From assembly GCF_003751085.1 (NCBI RefSeq), contig NZ_RJJY01000002.1, positions 682,001-746,000 of the forward strand: a stretch of 64,000 nucleotides of DNA. The letters run 5' to 3'. Positions 1 to 8,125 of the stretch are shown one piece after another. Source of the DNA: Micromonospora sp. Llam0. GTDB lineage: Bacteria; Actinomycetota; Actinomycetes; Mycobacteriales; Micromonosporaceae. How positions within the stretch are numbered: position 1 is the stretch's first letter; every line of letters starts with the position of its first letter. Both the position numbers and the translations under genes were made by a program. The notes under the pieces are model-generated. The model was given only the letters and a program-made list of their open reading frames with translations, was not told the origin of the DNA and searched no databases.

Positions 1-866
1 TGTTCGGGCCCGGATCGGTCACCTGGCGGGTGCACGACGAGCCGATTCTCGTCGTCGCCGGGCTCCGCAGCCTGTACCTGCAGGCGCTGCACCCGAGGGC
101 GATCGCCGGGGTGGTGCAGAACTCGAGCTACCGCAGCGACCCGTTCGGCCGGCTGATGCGCACCTCCACCTACGTGGCGACGACGGTCTGGGGCACCACC
201 GCCGAGGCGGACGCCGCCGGCGCCCGGATCCGCCGGCTGCACGCCCGGCTGCGCGCCATCGACCCGTCCACCGGCACCGGGTTCCGCGTCGACGAACCCG
301 ACCTGCTGCGCTGGGTACACGTCGCCGAGGTCGAGTCGTTCCTGGACACCGCCACCCGCGCCGGCCTGCGGCTGACCCCGGCCGAGGTGGACCGCTACTA
401 CGCCGAGCAGCGGCGCAGCGCGGCGCTGGTCGGTCTCGACCCGGACAGCGTCCCCGGCAGCGCGGCCGACGTCGACGCGTACTACCGAGCGGTCCGACCG
501 GACCTGCGGATGACCCGCGAGGCGGCCGACACCGCGCTGTTCCTCACCGCCCCGCCGGTACCCGGTCAGCTCAGTCTGCCGTGGCGGCTCGGGTTGGGTT
601 TCGGCCCGCCCCGGCTGGCGTACCTCGGTGTAGCGGCCACCGCGATCGGCCTGCTGCCGGCCTGGGCCCGGCGCATGTACGGTGGCCTGGGCCTGCCGAC
701 CACCGACCGCTGCGCGGCGGTCGCCGCCCGTGGCCTGCGGTTGGCGTTGCGGGCGGTGCCGCGCAACCTGGTGGAGGGACCGATCCGCGCCGCCGCACGC
801 GACCGGGCGGAACGGGCCGCCGCCCCGGTCAATCCTGCGGCGTACGCGGCTGCGGTGGCGCCGTGA
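1..866 (+). CDS. DUF2236 / MpaB-like oxygenase family protein, 5' end cut by window
   Basis: The reading frame is open from base 3 and begins inside the family signature FGPGSVTWRVHDEPIL, so the real start lies before the window; the GTG at 30 is internal. DUF2236 proteins (MpaB and latex-clearing-protein relatives) are haem-dependent oxygenases, and this one keeps the 'LQALHPRAIAGV' segment with a His that serves as a haem ligand candidate in the family. About 287 residues are visible. The substrate is unknown. The 3' end overlaps the convergent nuclease gene by about 38 bases, a tail-to-tail overlap that leaves no room for a terminator. Family assignment is confident; enzymatic activity is inferred. 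Confidence 0.85.
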   Translation, partial: FGPGSVTWRVHDEPILVVAGLRSLYLQALHPRAIAGVVQNSSYRSDPFGRLMRTSTYVATTVWGTTAEADAAGARIRRLHARLRAIDPSTGTGFRVDEPDLLRWVHVAEVESFLDTATRAGLRLTPAEVDRYYAEQRRSAALVGLDPDSVPGSAADVDAYYRAVRPDLRMTREAADTALFLTAPPVPGQLSLPWRLGLGFGPPRLAYLGVAATAIGLLPAWARRMYGGLGLPTTDRCAAVAARGLRLALRAVPRNLVEGPIRAAARDRAERAAAPVNPAAYAAAVAP

Positions 867-1785
867 GCAGCCGGTCGACGGCGGCCCACTGCTGCTGCTC
901 CGGGTAGCCGTCGCCGGCCGGGCACACCCGCCGGTAGTCGCACCAGCCGCACAGCGTGCCCGGCGACGCCGGAAACGCGTCGTCCGGGTCTGCGCCGTCG
1001 GCGACGGCCCGCTCCGCACCGGTGATGTCCCGCGCCGTCGCCTCCGCCCGGGTGACCTGCCGGTCCAGCGACTCGCTGCTGTGTTCGAAGGAGCTCACCG
1101 TACCGGTCGGCAGATGGTGCAGCTCCACCCGCCGGCAGGGCCGGCGGAAGACCCGCTGCGCGGCGTACGCGTAGAGTGCGAGCGCCTGCGAGCCACGCGC
1201 GTCGTCGGACGTCAGCCCGGCCCGCCCGGTCTTGTAGTCGACGATCACCGCCTCCGGGCCGTCCGGGCCGGTCCGGGCGTCGATCCGGTCGGCTCGACCG
1301 TTGAAGGCCAGCACCGACGTCTTCGCCGCCACCACCCGTTCGACGCCGAGTGGCTCGACGGTCGGGTCGAGCTGGTCCAGGTACGCCTCCAGCCACTGCA
1401 GGGCCTGCCGGTACGCAGCGCGTTCCTGCTCCTCGTCGCGGTATCCGTCACGCACCCAGGTGCCCTTGAGCAGGGCTGCCGCCGCCTCCGGGCGGCGCTG
1501 CTCCACCGGGCGGGCGAACCAGGCCCGCAGCGCGGTGTGCACGCTGGCGCCGAGTGAGTTGTGCGCCCACGGCGGGCCTTTGGGCGGCGCCGGCCGGTCG
1601 ACGTAGCTGTAGCGGTAGCGACGGGGGCAGTCCGCGAACGCGGCCAGCTTGCTCGGCGTACAGACGAAGAGCCGCTCGGGCATGCCGTCGAAACCGAGCT
1701 GCTCGGCCCGGGCGGGACGGGCACCCTTGGCCGGACGGGCGGCACCGGAGGGCCGCCGGCCCGACGGGGAGGAAGGCCGAGACAC
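829..1785 (-). CDS. RecB-family PD-(D/E)XK nuclease with AddB-type Fe-S cysteines
   Basis: A 318-residue stand-alone nuclease domain of the PDDEXK_1 type. The active-site series is visible: His83 in GASVH, Asp169 in GRADRID and Asp183/Lys185 in VDYKTG. Cys53 before the domain and Cys279, Cys282 and Cys288 after it have the spacing of the iron-sulfur staple of AddB and Cas4-like nucleases. Such single-domain proteins probably cut or trim DNA ends; no helicase domain is present. The first about 35 residues are low-complexity Arg/Pro/Ala, so initiation could be internal, for example at the Met in GFDGMPERLF. It overlaps the end of the DUF2236 gene and is followed upstream by the TnpB relic. Confidence 0.85.
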   Translation of the reverse strand: MSRPSSPSGRRPSGAARPAKGARPARAEQLGFDGMPERLFVCTPSKLAAFADCPRRYRYSYVDRPAPPKGPPWAHNSLGASVHTALRAWFARPVEQRRPEAAAALLKGTWVRDGYRDEEQERAAYRQALQWLEAYLDQLDPTVEPLGVERVVAAKTSVLAFNGRADRIDARTGPDGPEAVIVDYKTGRAGLTSDDARGSQALALYAYAAQRVFRRPCRRVELHHLPTGTVSSFEHSSESLDRQVTRAEATARDITGAERAVADGADPDDAFPASPGTLCGWCDYRRVCPAGDGYPEQQQWAAVDRLLTAPPQPRTPQD

Positions 1786-1850
1786 GTCCCCGATCCTGCC
1801 ACGGGCCTGCCGACGGTCAGCCGGCGGCTACCGGAATGCGGGCCAGTGCT

Positions 1851-2405
1851 CCGGCCTTCAGGCCCGGGGGTGAAGGCCCGCGCTGGGAGGGCCGCCAGGG
1901 CCCGAGCAGTGCTCTAACCTGGCGGGACTGGCAGCACAAGCTGTCCACGACGATCATCCGCGAGAACCAAGCGGTGTACGTCGAGGACCTGTGCGTCGTC
2001 GGTCTCGGCCGGACGAGGCTCGCCAAGAGCGTCCACGACGCCGGATGGTCGTCGTTCGTCGGCATGCTGGAGGACAAGGCGGCGAGATACGGGCGTACGT
2101 TCGCCCGGGTGGACCGGTGGCTCCCGTCCACCCGGATGTGTTCGGACTGCGGGCGCGTCAACGGCCAGATGGCGCTGAACGTCCGATCGTGGGTCTGTCC
2201 GTGCGGCAGCCACCACGACCGGGACGTCAACGCCGCGATCAACATCAAGGCCGCCGGGCAGGCGGACTTCAACGACCGTGGAGCGCGGGTAGGACCGGGA
2301 CCCGTCCCGGCACCGCGCGGTGAAACGGTAACCCACCAGAACACCGCGCGTGTCACGCGCAGCGTGGCTGGAATCGCCGCCGTTTAGAGCGGCGAGGATG
2401 TCGAA
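1851..2405 (+). mobile_element. IS200/IS605-type element relic (TnpB only)
   Basis: The stretch holds a 5'-truncated tnpB and, just after it, an IS605-style right end. A 6-bp stem CGCCGC (2375-2380) pairs with GCGGCG (2389-2394) around an 8-base loop and is followed by GAGGATGTCGAAT, the usual form of actinobacterial IS605 right ends. An imperfect GGCCTTCAGGCC/GAAGGCC dyad at about 1853-1880 may be what is left of another end. No tnpA is present, so the copy is not autonomous. The exact left border is uncertain. Confidence 0.65.
1917..2387 (+). pseudogene. TnpB (OrfB) transposon-encoded nuclease, C-terminal fragment
   Basis: The frame encodes the C-terminal half of an IS605 OrfB/TnpB protein. 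Seen are the RuvC-II Glu in 'AVYVEDLCVVGL', the zinc-finger cysteines in 'RMCSDCGRVNG' and 'WVCPCGSHHDRD', and the RuvC-III Asp in 'DRDVNAAINIKAAG'. The N-terminal half, with the RuvC-I Asp and the RNA-binding domain, is missing, and the upstream reading frame has no family similarity. The protein therefore cannot be an active RNA-guided nuclease. It is about 157 residues against the usual about 400. The Arg/Gly/Pro-rich tail is typical of actinobacterial TnpB proteins. Confidence 0.8.
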
Positions 2406-3004
2406 TAGGAGTGGACGAACGCGGCGACGGCGTCGGCGATCAGCTGGACGGCGATCGCGGCGAGCAGCAGTCCGGCGATCCGGGTCAGCACCTCGATGCC
2501 GCCCGGCCGGAGCACCTTGACGATGCCGCCGGAGAACCGCAACGTCAGCCAGACCACCACCATCACCGCGACGATGCCGAGCGCGATCGCCAGATAGTCG
2601 GCGGCGGTCCCGGCACGCTGCACGAACAGCATGGTCGCCACGATCGCGCCCAGACCAGCCAGCAGCGGGGTACCCAGCGGGACCAACGCGATGTTGGACG
2701 TCGACTGCTGGCCCGGGTCGTCGGCCTTGCCGGTGAGCAACTCCAGCGCCACCAGGATGAGCAGCAGGCCGCCGGCGGCCTGCAGCGCCGGCAGCTCGAT
2801 GTGCAGATAGGCGAGCAGCGTCTGCCCGGCGACCGCGAAGACCACGATCACGCCGAGGGCCAGTGCCACCGCCTGCCAGGCGGCCCGGCGGCGTTCCCGG
2901 ACCGGCAACGCTCCGGTGAGGGCGAGGAAGATCGGCACCATACCGGGCGGATCGGTGATCACCAGCAGGGTTACGAAGACCTCGCCGAACAGCTTGAAAT
3001 CCAC
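2384..3004 (-). CDS. MarC/NAAT family inner membrane protein
   Basis: A 206-residue hydrophobic protein with about six transmembrane segments and the MarC-family start 'FVTLLVITDPPGMVPIFLAL'. MarC proteins are membrane proteins of uncertain substrate, once linked to antibiotic resistance and amino-acid transport. The last nine codons and the stop lie inside the right end of the IS605 relic: the TAA stop is formed by bases 2384-2386 in the loop of the element's terminal hairpin. The natural C-terminus may therefore have been replaced by element-derived residues (SYSTSSPL). The body of the protein looks intact. Confidence 0.88.
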   Translation of the reverse strand: MDFKLFGEVFVTLLVITDPPGMVPIFLALTGALPVRERRRAAWQAVALALGVIVVFAVAGQTLLAYLHIELPALQAAGGLLLILVALELLTGKADDPGQQSTSNIALVPLGTPLLAGLGAIVATMLFVQRAGTAADYLAIALGIVAVMVVVWLTLRFSGGIVKVLRPGGIEVLTRIAGLLLAAIAVQLIADAVAAFVHSYSTSSPL

Positions 3005-3091
3005 CAGGTCAACCTAGTGACCGACGGATCGCCGGCCCGGACGGGTCCGGACCGGGTCGTGGTCGGGGTCAGCACCGGGTCCGGGTCGGGG

Positions 3092-3949
3092 TCAGAGCGG
3101 CGGTACGCCGTGTGCCGCCGCGATCAGCCGTTCGTACGCCGCCGGTGCGGTGGTGTACTCGCCCAGCCGGACCGTCTTGTGGCTGCCGTGGTAGTCGGAG
3201 GAGCCGGTGGCGACCAGCCCGAGCTCGTCGGCGAGCCGGCGTACGTGTGCCCGCTGGTCCGGCCGGTGATCGGCGTGGTCGGCCTCCAGGCCGGTCAGCC
3301 CGGCCGCGGCCAGGTCGGCGATCATGCTGTCCGGCACGGTCCGTCCCCGCTTGGTCGCGGACGGGTGGGCGAAGACCGTGACCCCGCCCGCCTCGTGGAC
3401 CAGCCGGACGGCGGTGAAGACGTCGAGGTCGTCCTTGGGCAGCCGGTAACGTTGGCCGAGCCATTCCGGCCGGAACGCCTCGTCGGTGTCGGCGACCAGG
3501 CCGGCCCGGATCAGGGCCTGGGCGATGTGCGGCCGGCCGACGGTGCCGCCGGCGGCGTGGCCGAGCACCGCGTCCCAGCTGATGTCGTAGCCGTCGGCGC
3601 GCAGCCGGTCGACGATGCGCTCGCCGCGTACCGTCCGGGCCGCCCGGATCCGGTCCAGCTCGGCGGTCAACGGACCGTAGGTCGGATCGAACAGGTAGCC
3701 GAGCAGGTGCAGCGGGATGGACGGCTCGGTCCCGTACCACCGGCAGGAGATCTCGGCGCCGCGAATCAGGGTGAGCCCGACCGGGCGGGCCGCGGCCGCC
3801 AGCGCCCAGCCGGCGGTGGTGTCGTGGTCGGTGAGCGCCAGCACCGCCAGACCTGCGGCGGCGGCCTGCCGAACCAGGTCCGCCGGGTCGACCGTGCCAT
3901 CGCTGGCGGTGGAATGGGTGTGCAGGTCGATCCGGCTGTCGACGGTCAT
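3092..3949 (-). CDS. PHP-domain metal-dependent phosphoesterase
   Basis: A 285-residue PHP protein. N-terminal metal ligands are visible in 'RIDLHTHSTASDGT', a second set in 'LALTDHDTTAGW', then a Glu in 'LIRGAEIS', a His in 'TVFAHPS' and a terminal 'GSSDYHGSH'. This is the architecture of bacterial 3',5'-nucleotide phosphatases such as RnaAM/YciV-like enzymes, which use three divalent metals. The start ATG (3949) overlaps the stop of the upstream membrane protein as ATGA, so the two are likely translationally coupled. The exact substrate, pAp or short oligonucleotides, is inference from the family. Confidence 0.9.
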   Translation of the reverse strand: MTVDSRIDLHTHSTASDGTVDPADLVRQAAAAGLAVLALTDHDTTAGWALAAAARPVGLTLIRGAEISCRWYGTEPSIPLHLLGYLFDPTYGPLTAELDRIRAARTVRGERIVDRLRADGYDISWDAVLGHAAGGTVGRPHIAQALIRAGLVADTDEAFRPEWLGQRYRLPKDDLDVFTAVRLVHEAGGVTVFAHPSATKRGRTVPDSMIADLAAAGLTGLEADHADHRPDQRAHVRRLADELGLVATGSSDYHGSHKTVRLGEYTTAPAAYERLIAAAHGVPPL

Positions 3950-5319
3950 CGGCGGTCCGGGGCACCGGCGACCAGCACCGGTTCGACGTCGATGGCGGCC
4001 GAGGCCGGTACGGCGATGTGCTCCACCGCACCACCCTGGCCGGCGCTGATCCGGTCCACGTTGATCTGGACCAGCTGGTCGGCGCCGGCCGCGTGCACCA
4101 CGCTGTCATGATCCACCCAGACGGTGCTGCCGGCAAGCCGCTGCCCGGCTTCCCGCACCGCGCCGATCTGGTCGTCGAAGACCTGGTTCAGGTCGACGAG
4201 CAGGGCCAGCTCGGGCTCGCTGGCCACCCGCGCGTCCGCGACCCCGTTGGCCACCAGCCACCGGCCGTCCGCGGAGACCGCTCCCCGGCCGTCGCCGGTC
4301 AACGGCACCGCGCAGGCGGTCTTCACCGCGGTGAGGCCCTGTTCCACGTCCAGCAGGGCCAGGCAGGGGCCACCGGACGCGTCGTGTACCTGGGCGACGA
4401 CGGTCTGCCCGCCCGGCAACGCGCCGTACACGACGCTGGCGGTCTCACTCCAGCTGGTCCGGGACTCGCCCTGGCCGGGCCGCCAGACGCCGTAGCCGCG
4501 GCGCCGCTCGCCGCCTCCGTCGCGTTCCAGCAGTACGTCGTCGCCAGCGAAGCCGACCGGCCGGCTCTGCTCCGGTGCTCGACCGCGTCTGGTGCCGGCC
4601 AGCTCGCCGTGTACCACCGAGGCCACGGCCAGCTCGGCGCCGTGCCGCCAGGCGATCCGGGTGCCGACCGGATCGACCACGACCGCGTCGACACCGGTCA
4701 GCACCACCTGCGGGGCGGTGTCGGGTGCCACGAACCACACTCCGGCCGCACCGTCTGCCGATGTCTCGGTGACGACGAGCCAACCATCCGTCAACCGGCT
4801 GGCCTGGGCGACGCCACCGATCTCCGCGAGGTCCATCCGCTGACCGTCGACGGTGTGCAGTTCGCCGGCCACCACGAGGTCGACCGGGGGTGCCTGGGTG
4901 GCGGCCAGCGGTTGACTGCGCAGGTCCTCACTGAACGGCAGCGGGGCAGCCGGAGCGGCCGGAGTGCTGGCTGCGACGTCCCCACCGGTCACCGTCAGCG
5001 GTTCAGCCAGGGCCGGCGGTTGCGAGCTGTCAACGAGCAGCAGATGGCCACTGGCGACACCGGCCGTGGCGAACAGGCAGAGACCGACCGCCGCAGCAGC
5101 TCCGTTGCGGGCCCGGCGGGTCCGCCGGGCCCGACGCATCGCACGGTCGGCGAGATCGGCGACCGCAGGCGGGTCGACGGCCTGGTCGCTCAGACACTGC
5201 CGGAGCGCTCGCTCAAGGTCGTCGGTCGCCACGACAGATGGACGCCGCCGTGTCGGTGGAAGGTTGTCGCTGGGTGGCCTGGAGCAACCGTCGCTGGGCG
5301 GCCTGGAGAAGGGAGTCAC
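3946..5319 (-). CDS. membrane-anchored hypothetical protein downstream of a sigma factor
   Basis: Not recognised as a named family. A cytoplasmic N-terminus of about 70 residues with an Arg-rich patch (RRARRTRRARNG) precedes one transmembrane segment ('AAAAVGLCLFATAGVASG'), then about 350 extracytoplasmic residues with repeated Asp/Gly/Trp-rich blades resembling a beta-propeller. The gene begins 7 bases after the SigE-family sigma gene, so it is probably co-transcribed and might act as its membrane anti-sigma or sensor, but no zinc anti-sigma motif is seen. Two starts are possible: GTG at 5319, which includes a duplicated SRPPSD motif, or GTG at 5232, beginning VATDDLERAL, which fits similar proteins better. 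Confidence 0.75.
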   Translation of the reverse strand: MTPFSRPPSDGCSRPPSDNLPPTRRRPSVVATDDLERALRQCLSDQAVDPPAVADLADRAMRRARRTRRARNGAAAAVGLCLFATAGVASGHLLLVDSSQPPALAEPLTVTGGDVAASTPAAPAAPLPFSEDLRSQPLAATQAPPVDLVVAGELHTVDGQRMDLAEIGGVAQASRLTDGWLVVTETSADGAAGVWFVAPDTAPQVVLTGVDAVVVDPVGTRIAWRHGAELAVASVVHGELAGTRRGRAPEQSRPVGFAGDDVLLERDGGGERRRGYGVWRPGQGESRTSWSETASVVYGALPGGQTVVAQVHDASGGPCLALLDVEQGLTAVKTACAVPLTGDGRGAVSADGRWLVANGVADARVASEPELALLVDLNQVFDDQIGAVREAGQRLAGSTVWVDHDSVVHAAGADQLVQINVDRISAGQGGAVEHIAVPASAAIDVEPVLVAGAPDRR

Positions 5320-5326
5320 CGGTTCG

Positions 5327-5965
5327 CTACACCACTACTCTGGTGGATCGCACCGGTGCCGCCTGGGTCGGTGCCGGCAGCGGTCGGGCGGTGGTCGGCA
5401 CCGGCACGGCGGGCCGAGCGGAGCGGGGTGCGGCGACGGCCGGGGCGGCTGTGGCAGGGACGAGGTGTGGTTCCTCGGCGGCGAGCCGTTTGCGCAGCGT
5501 GCCGAGCGCCCGGGAGGTCTGACTCTTCACCGTGCCCGGTGAGATGTTCAACAGGGCGGCGGTCTGAGCCTCGGAGAGGTCTTCGTAGTAGCGCAGCACC
5601 AGCACCGCACGTTGCCGGGCGGGCAACGCCTTGACATGGCGCCAGAGCACGTCCCGGTCGAGCTGCTGTTGGATGAGGTCCGGGCCGGCCCGTTCCGGCA
5701 GCGTCTCCGTGGGACGTTCACCGTGCCAGCGCCGACGCCACCAGCTGGTCGCGGTGTTGACGAGCACCCGGCGGGCGTACGGCTCCACCGCCTCGATCTG
5801 GCCGAGCCGCTTCCAGGCCAGGTACGTCTTGGTCAGCGCGGTCTGCAGCAGGTCCTCGGCGGTCGCCCAGTCACCGGCGAGCAGATAGGCGGTGCGCAGC
5901 AGCGCACCGGAGCGGGATGCGACGAACTCGCGGAAGTCCTCCTCCACGGAGTCCCTGGGCATCAT
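5327..5965 (-). CDS. SigE-family (ECF) RNA polymerase sigma factor
   Basis: A 212-residue sigma-70 family protein. Region 2 is visible as 'FVASRSGALLRTAYLLAGD' and 'AEDLLQTALTKTYLAW'; region 4 as 'LPARQRAVLVLRYYEDLSEAQ' and 'LNISPGTVKSQTSRAL'. This is the 'SigE family' abundant in actinobacteria, usually paired with a membrane protein encoded next to it, as here. A Pro/Ala-rich tail of about 45 residues follows region 4. The start is preceded by a purine-rich Shine-Dalgarno (GGGGGAGG) on the minus strand. It is not the orthologue of the sigE gene that normally lies beside htrA. Confidence 0.9.
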   Translation of the reverse strand: MMPRDSVEEDFREFVASRSGALLRTAYLLAGDWATAEDLLQTALTKTYLAWKRLGQIEAVEPYARRVLVNTATSWWRRRWHGERPTETLPERAGPDLIQQQLDRDVLWRHVKALPARQRAVLVLRYYEDLSEAQTAALLNISPGTVKSQTSRALGTLRKRLAAEEPHLVPATAAPAVAAPRSARPAVPVPTTARPLPAPTQAAPVRSTRVVV

Positions 5966-6068
5966 CGGCTACCTCCCCCGTCACCGGACACGGTACGCCG
6001 GACGGGACACCGTCGGGGTCGGACCGACCGGTGGCGGGGCCGGGCGGAAGGAGACAACCGCGACGCCG

Positions 6069-6953
6069 TCACGCTCCGTCTTCCGCTTTGGCGGCGGCTT
6101 CGTCCTTGCTCAACCGTGCCTCGACGGCCTGCGGCTCGTACATCTCCTCGACCACCCGGAGGTAGAGCTCGTTCGGGTTCGGCAGGTGCTTGACCTCGCG
6201 CAGCGCCTGCTCCTGGCCGGCCGATTCGAGAATGAACGTGCCGTAGTTGAGGAAGCGGCCGAGCGGTGACTGCTCGTACTTCATGTCGGTCACCCGCAGC
6301 AGCGGCATCATCGCCACGTTACGGGTGACGATGCCGTTGACCACCATCACCCGCTTGTTGGTGAGGATGAAGCGGTCGAACCACCAGTCCGCGATCTTCC
6401 AGCCGACCCAGCCGAGCACACCGAGCCAGAGCAGCACCGCCACCGTGGTCAGGCCGCCGACGTCCTGACCGGCGAGGAAGCCGGAGAGGTAGCCGAGGAC
6501 GAAGGTCGCGACCACCCCGATCAGCAGTGGGGTGAGCAGGTGGATCCAGTGCCGTTTCCACTCGCCCCGGTAGCGTTCGGTGGGGAAGAGGTACCGCGCG
6601 ACCAGCGGGGTCGGCTCGTCCTCAAGCGGCAGCACCCGGCGCGGCTGCACCGGCATGCCGGAGGCGTCGACCTGGAGGCCGGCGAGCTCGTCCGCGGAGA
6701 TGTCCGGCGGCGAGTAACTGATGATCGGCTCGTCGGGAACCTGACGGGTGCCGCCGCCGGACCGGCCGCCGTAGCCGGCACTGCTGGCGTACGCCGGACC
6801 GTCCGAGTAGGCCGGACCATCCCCGTAGGACGGCCCCTCACCGAAGTGGGGGCCGTCCTCCGGACGGATCTGCGGAATCGGCTCGGTGTCGCGTTGACGG
6901 CGCCTACGTGCGGCCTCGTCGTCAGCGTCGGGGGGCTCGGAGGGGTTGCCCAT
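6069..6953 (-). CDS. PH-domain (bPH2/YdbT-like) membrane protein
   Basis: A 294-residue protein. The first about 110 residues are hydrophilic, with repeated G-P-x-Y units (GPSYGDGPAYSDGPAY). Two transmembrane segments follow ('LLTPLLIGVVATFVLGYL' and 'VAVLLWLGVLGWVGWKI'), then a bacterial PH domain with the hallmark 'RFILTNKRVMVVNGIVTRNV'. The function of bPH2 proteins is not established; several are membrane stress proteins. It shares orientation with the 52-residue membrane peptide 7 bases upstream, so the two are probably one operon. A Lys/Glu/Ala-rich C-terminus may form a short helix. Confidence 0.88.
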   Translation of the reverse strand: MGNPSEPPDADDEAARRRRQRDTEPIPQIRPEDGPHFGEGPSYGDGPAYSDGPAYASSAGYGGRSGGGTRQVPDEPIISYSPPDISADELAGLQVDASGMPVQPRRVLPLEDEPTPLVARYLFPTERYRGEWKRHWIHLLTPLLIGVVATFVLGYLSGFLAGQDVGGLTTVAVLLWLGVLGWVGWKIADWWFDRFILTNKRVMVVNGIVTRNVAMMPLLRVTDMKYEQSPLGRFLNYGTFILESAGQEQALREVKHLPNPNELYLRVVEEMYEPQAVEARLSKDEAAAKAEDGA

Positions 6954-6959
6954 GGGCGA

Positions 6960-7118
6960 CTAGGCCACGAGGCTAGTGAAGAAGTCGCCGAACCCTTGCG
7001 CTATGTCGACGATGCCGCCGCCCACCGACTTGAACACGTCGGCCGCCGAGTCGGGCCGGAACGCGACGAAGAAAATCAGGAACGCGATTCCGCCCCAGGT
7101 GAGGACCTTCTTGACCAT
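6960..7118 (-). CDS. small membrane protein, 52 residues, upstream of PH-domain gene
   Basis: The minus-strand frame from the ATG at 7116-7118 to the TAG at 6960-6962 encodes 52 residues beginning MVKKVLTWGGIAFLIFFVAF and ending GFGDFFTSLVA. A positive N-terminus, one transmembrane helix (about residues 5-20) and an amphipathic Gly/Phe-rich C-terminus are seen. The gene ends 7 bases before the PH-domain gene and has a purine-rich ribosome-binding region upstream (GGAGGGGGATGG at about 7122-7133). Similar short proteins sit beside PH-domain genes in other actinomycetes, as far as I recall. Function unknown; it could be a partner subunit of the PH-domain protein. Confidence 0.7.
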   Translation of the reverse strand: MVKKVLTWGGIAFLIFFVAFRPDSAADVFKSVGGGIVDIAQGFGDFFTSLVA

Positions 7119-7224
7119 TGCGGGCCATCCCCCTCCGTGTGGCGCGCCGCGACGCTCGTCCCGGCGTTACTAGAATATCAGCCCATCGTCCCGCGGTGGT
7201 GTAGTTGATCGTGGGAAAAGGTGT

Positions 7225-7941
7225 TCACGCTTTCCCGTGCAGGTACGGCGACGGCGCGCCGTACACCATCCCGGTCGGCACCTCCTCAGACAGGTCGTGC
7301 AGGACGATCTCCTCGGCCAGCAGGTAGCCGGCGTTCGCCGGCCAGGCCACTGCGTACAGCCACAGGCCACGCGCCTCGCCGACGTAGGCACAGCGGTCCG
7401 GCTCGGCCGGAATCGACCACAAGGGAGTTGGATGTCCACCAGCGCGCAGCTTGGCGTGCGGACCGCCACCGCCCGGACCGCCACCGACGGTCCGCCGGTC
7501 ACCGGCTGACGGCCGGTCACCGAGCGCTCCAGTCAGTAGCTGCCCGGGATCCGGGCCGGGCAGTCCGGCGAACCGGGTGCCCAGCCCCACCCCGGGCTCC
7601 TCGGCCACCAGCACCAGGTCGGCCGGCCCGCCGGAGACCGGAGCGGGGCCGCTGAACGCGGTGACCGTAGCCCGGACCGCCTCCCGGTCGTCGCCGACCC
7701 AGCCGACGCCGGTCAACGTCCAGCCCGCCAGCAGCGGCCAGATCGCCCACAGTGGCACCGGCGCGGCCTGGCCCGGGCCGGCGGTGGCCAGCAGCCGGTG
7801 CGCCACACTCGCGACGATCTCGGCCCCGATGTGCTCGGCGACGTGCAGCGGAGGCACCGGCCCGCAACCGTCACAGCGGGACTCGGTGTGCATCAGGTCG
7901 GGCGGCCGCACCGGGCCTCCGCAACGAGGACAGCTCACCAT
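7225..7941 (-). CDS. zinc-ribbon-headed conserved hypothetical protein (DUF6758-like)
   Basis: The protein opens with a rubredoxin-like zinc knuckle, C-P-R-C-G-G then C-D-G-C-G, followed by about 200 residues with little predicted disorder except a Gly-rich stretch near residue 155 ('TVGGGPGGGGPHAK'). I believe it is the actinobacterial DUF6758 family, but that name is from memory. Start choice: GTG at 7959 or ATG at 7941; the latter gives MVSCPRCGG, putting the zinc knuckle at the N-terminus as is usual for the family. No operon partner is obvious: 106 bases separate it from the 52-residue membrane protein. Function unknown. Confidence 0.7.
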   Translation of the reverse strand: MVSCPRCGGPVRPPDLMHTESRCDGCGPVPPLHVAEHIGAEIVASVAHRLLATAGPGQAAPVPLWAIWPLLAGWTLTGVGWVGDDREAVRATVTAFSGPAPVSGGPADLVLVAEEPGVGLGTRFAGLPGPDPGQLLTGALGDRPSAGDRRTVGGGPGGGGPHAKLRAGGHPTPLWSIPAEPDRCAYVGEARGLWLYAVAWPANAGYLLAEEIVLHDLSEEVPTGMVYGAPSPYLHGKA

Positions 7942-8125
7942 CACACCCACGCCACCCACGTTGCTCGCCGCGCCGCTCCCCCGTCAAGCGAACCGGCTTT
8001 TTCGGTCGTTCTTTCCCTCTGTCGCGGGTCGGTACGCCCCACCCGACCAGGACGTTCGCCACTACCGCCCAGGTCGGGCCACTACCGCCCAGGTCCGCGC
8101 CGCCTTAGCCCCGGTCCGTGCGCGG

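Noticed and set aside
3946..5319. Zinc-binding anti-sigma (ZAS) motif in the gene after the SigE-family sigma factor
   Set aside because: No H-x3-C-x2-C motif in the N-terminal 80 residues; function left open.
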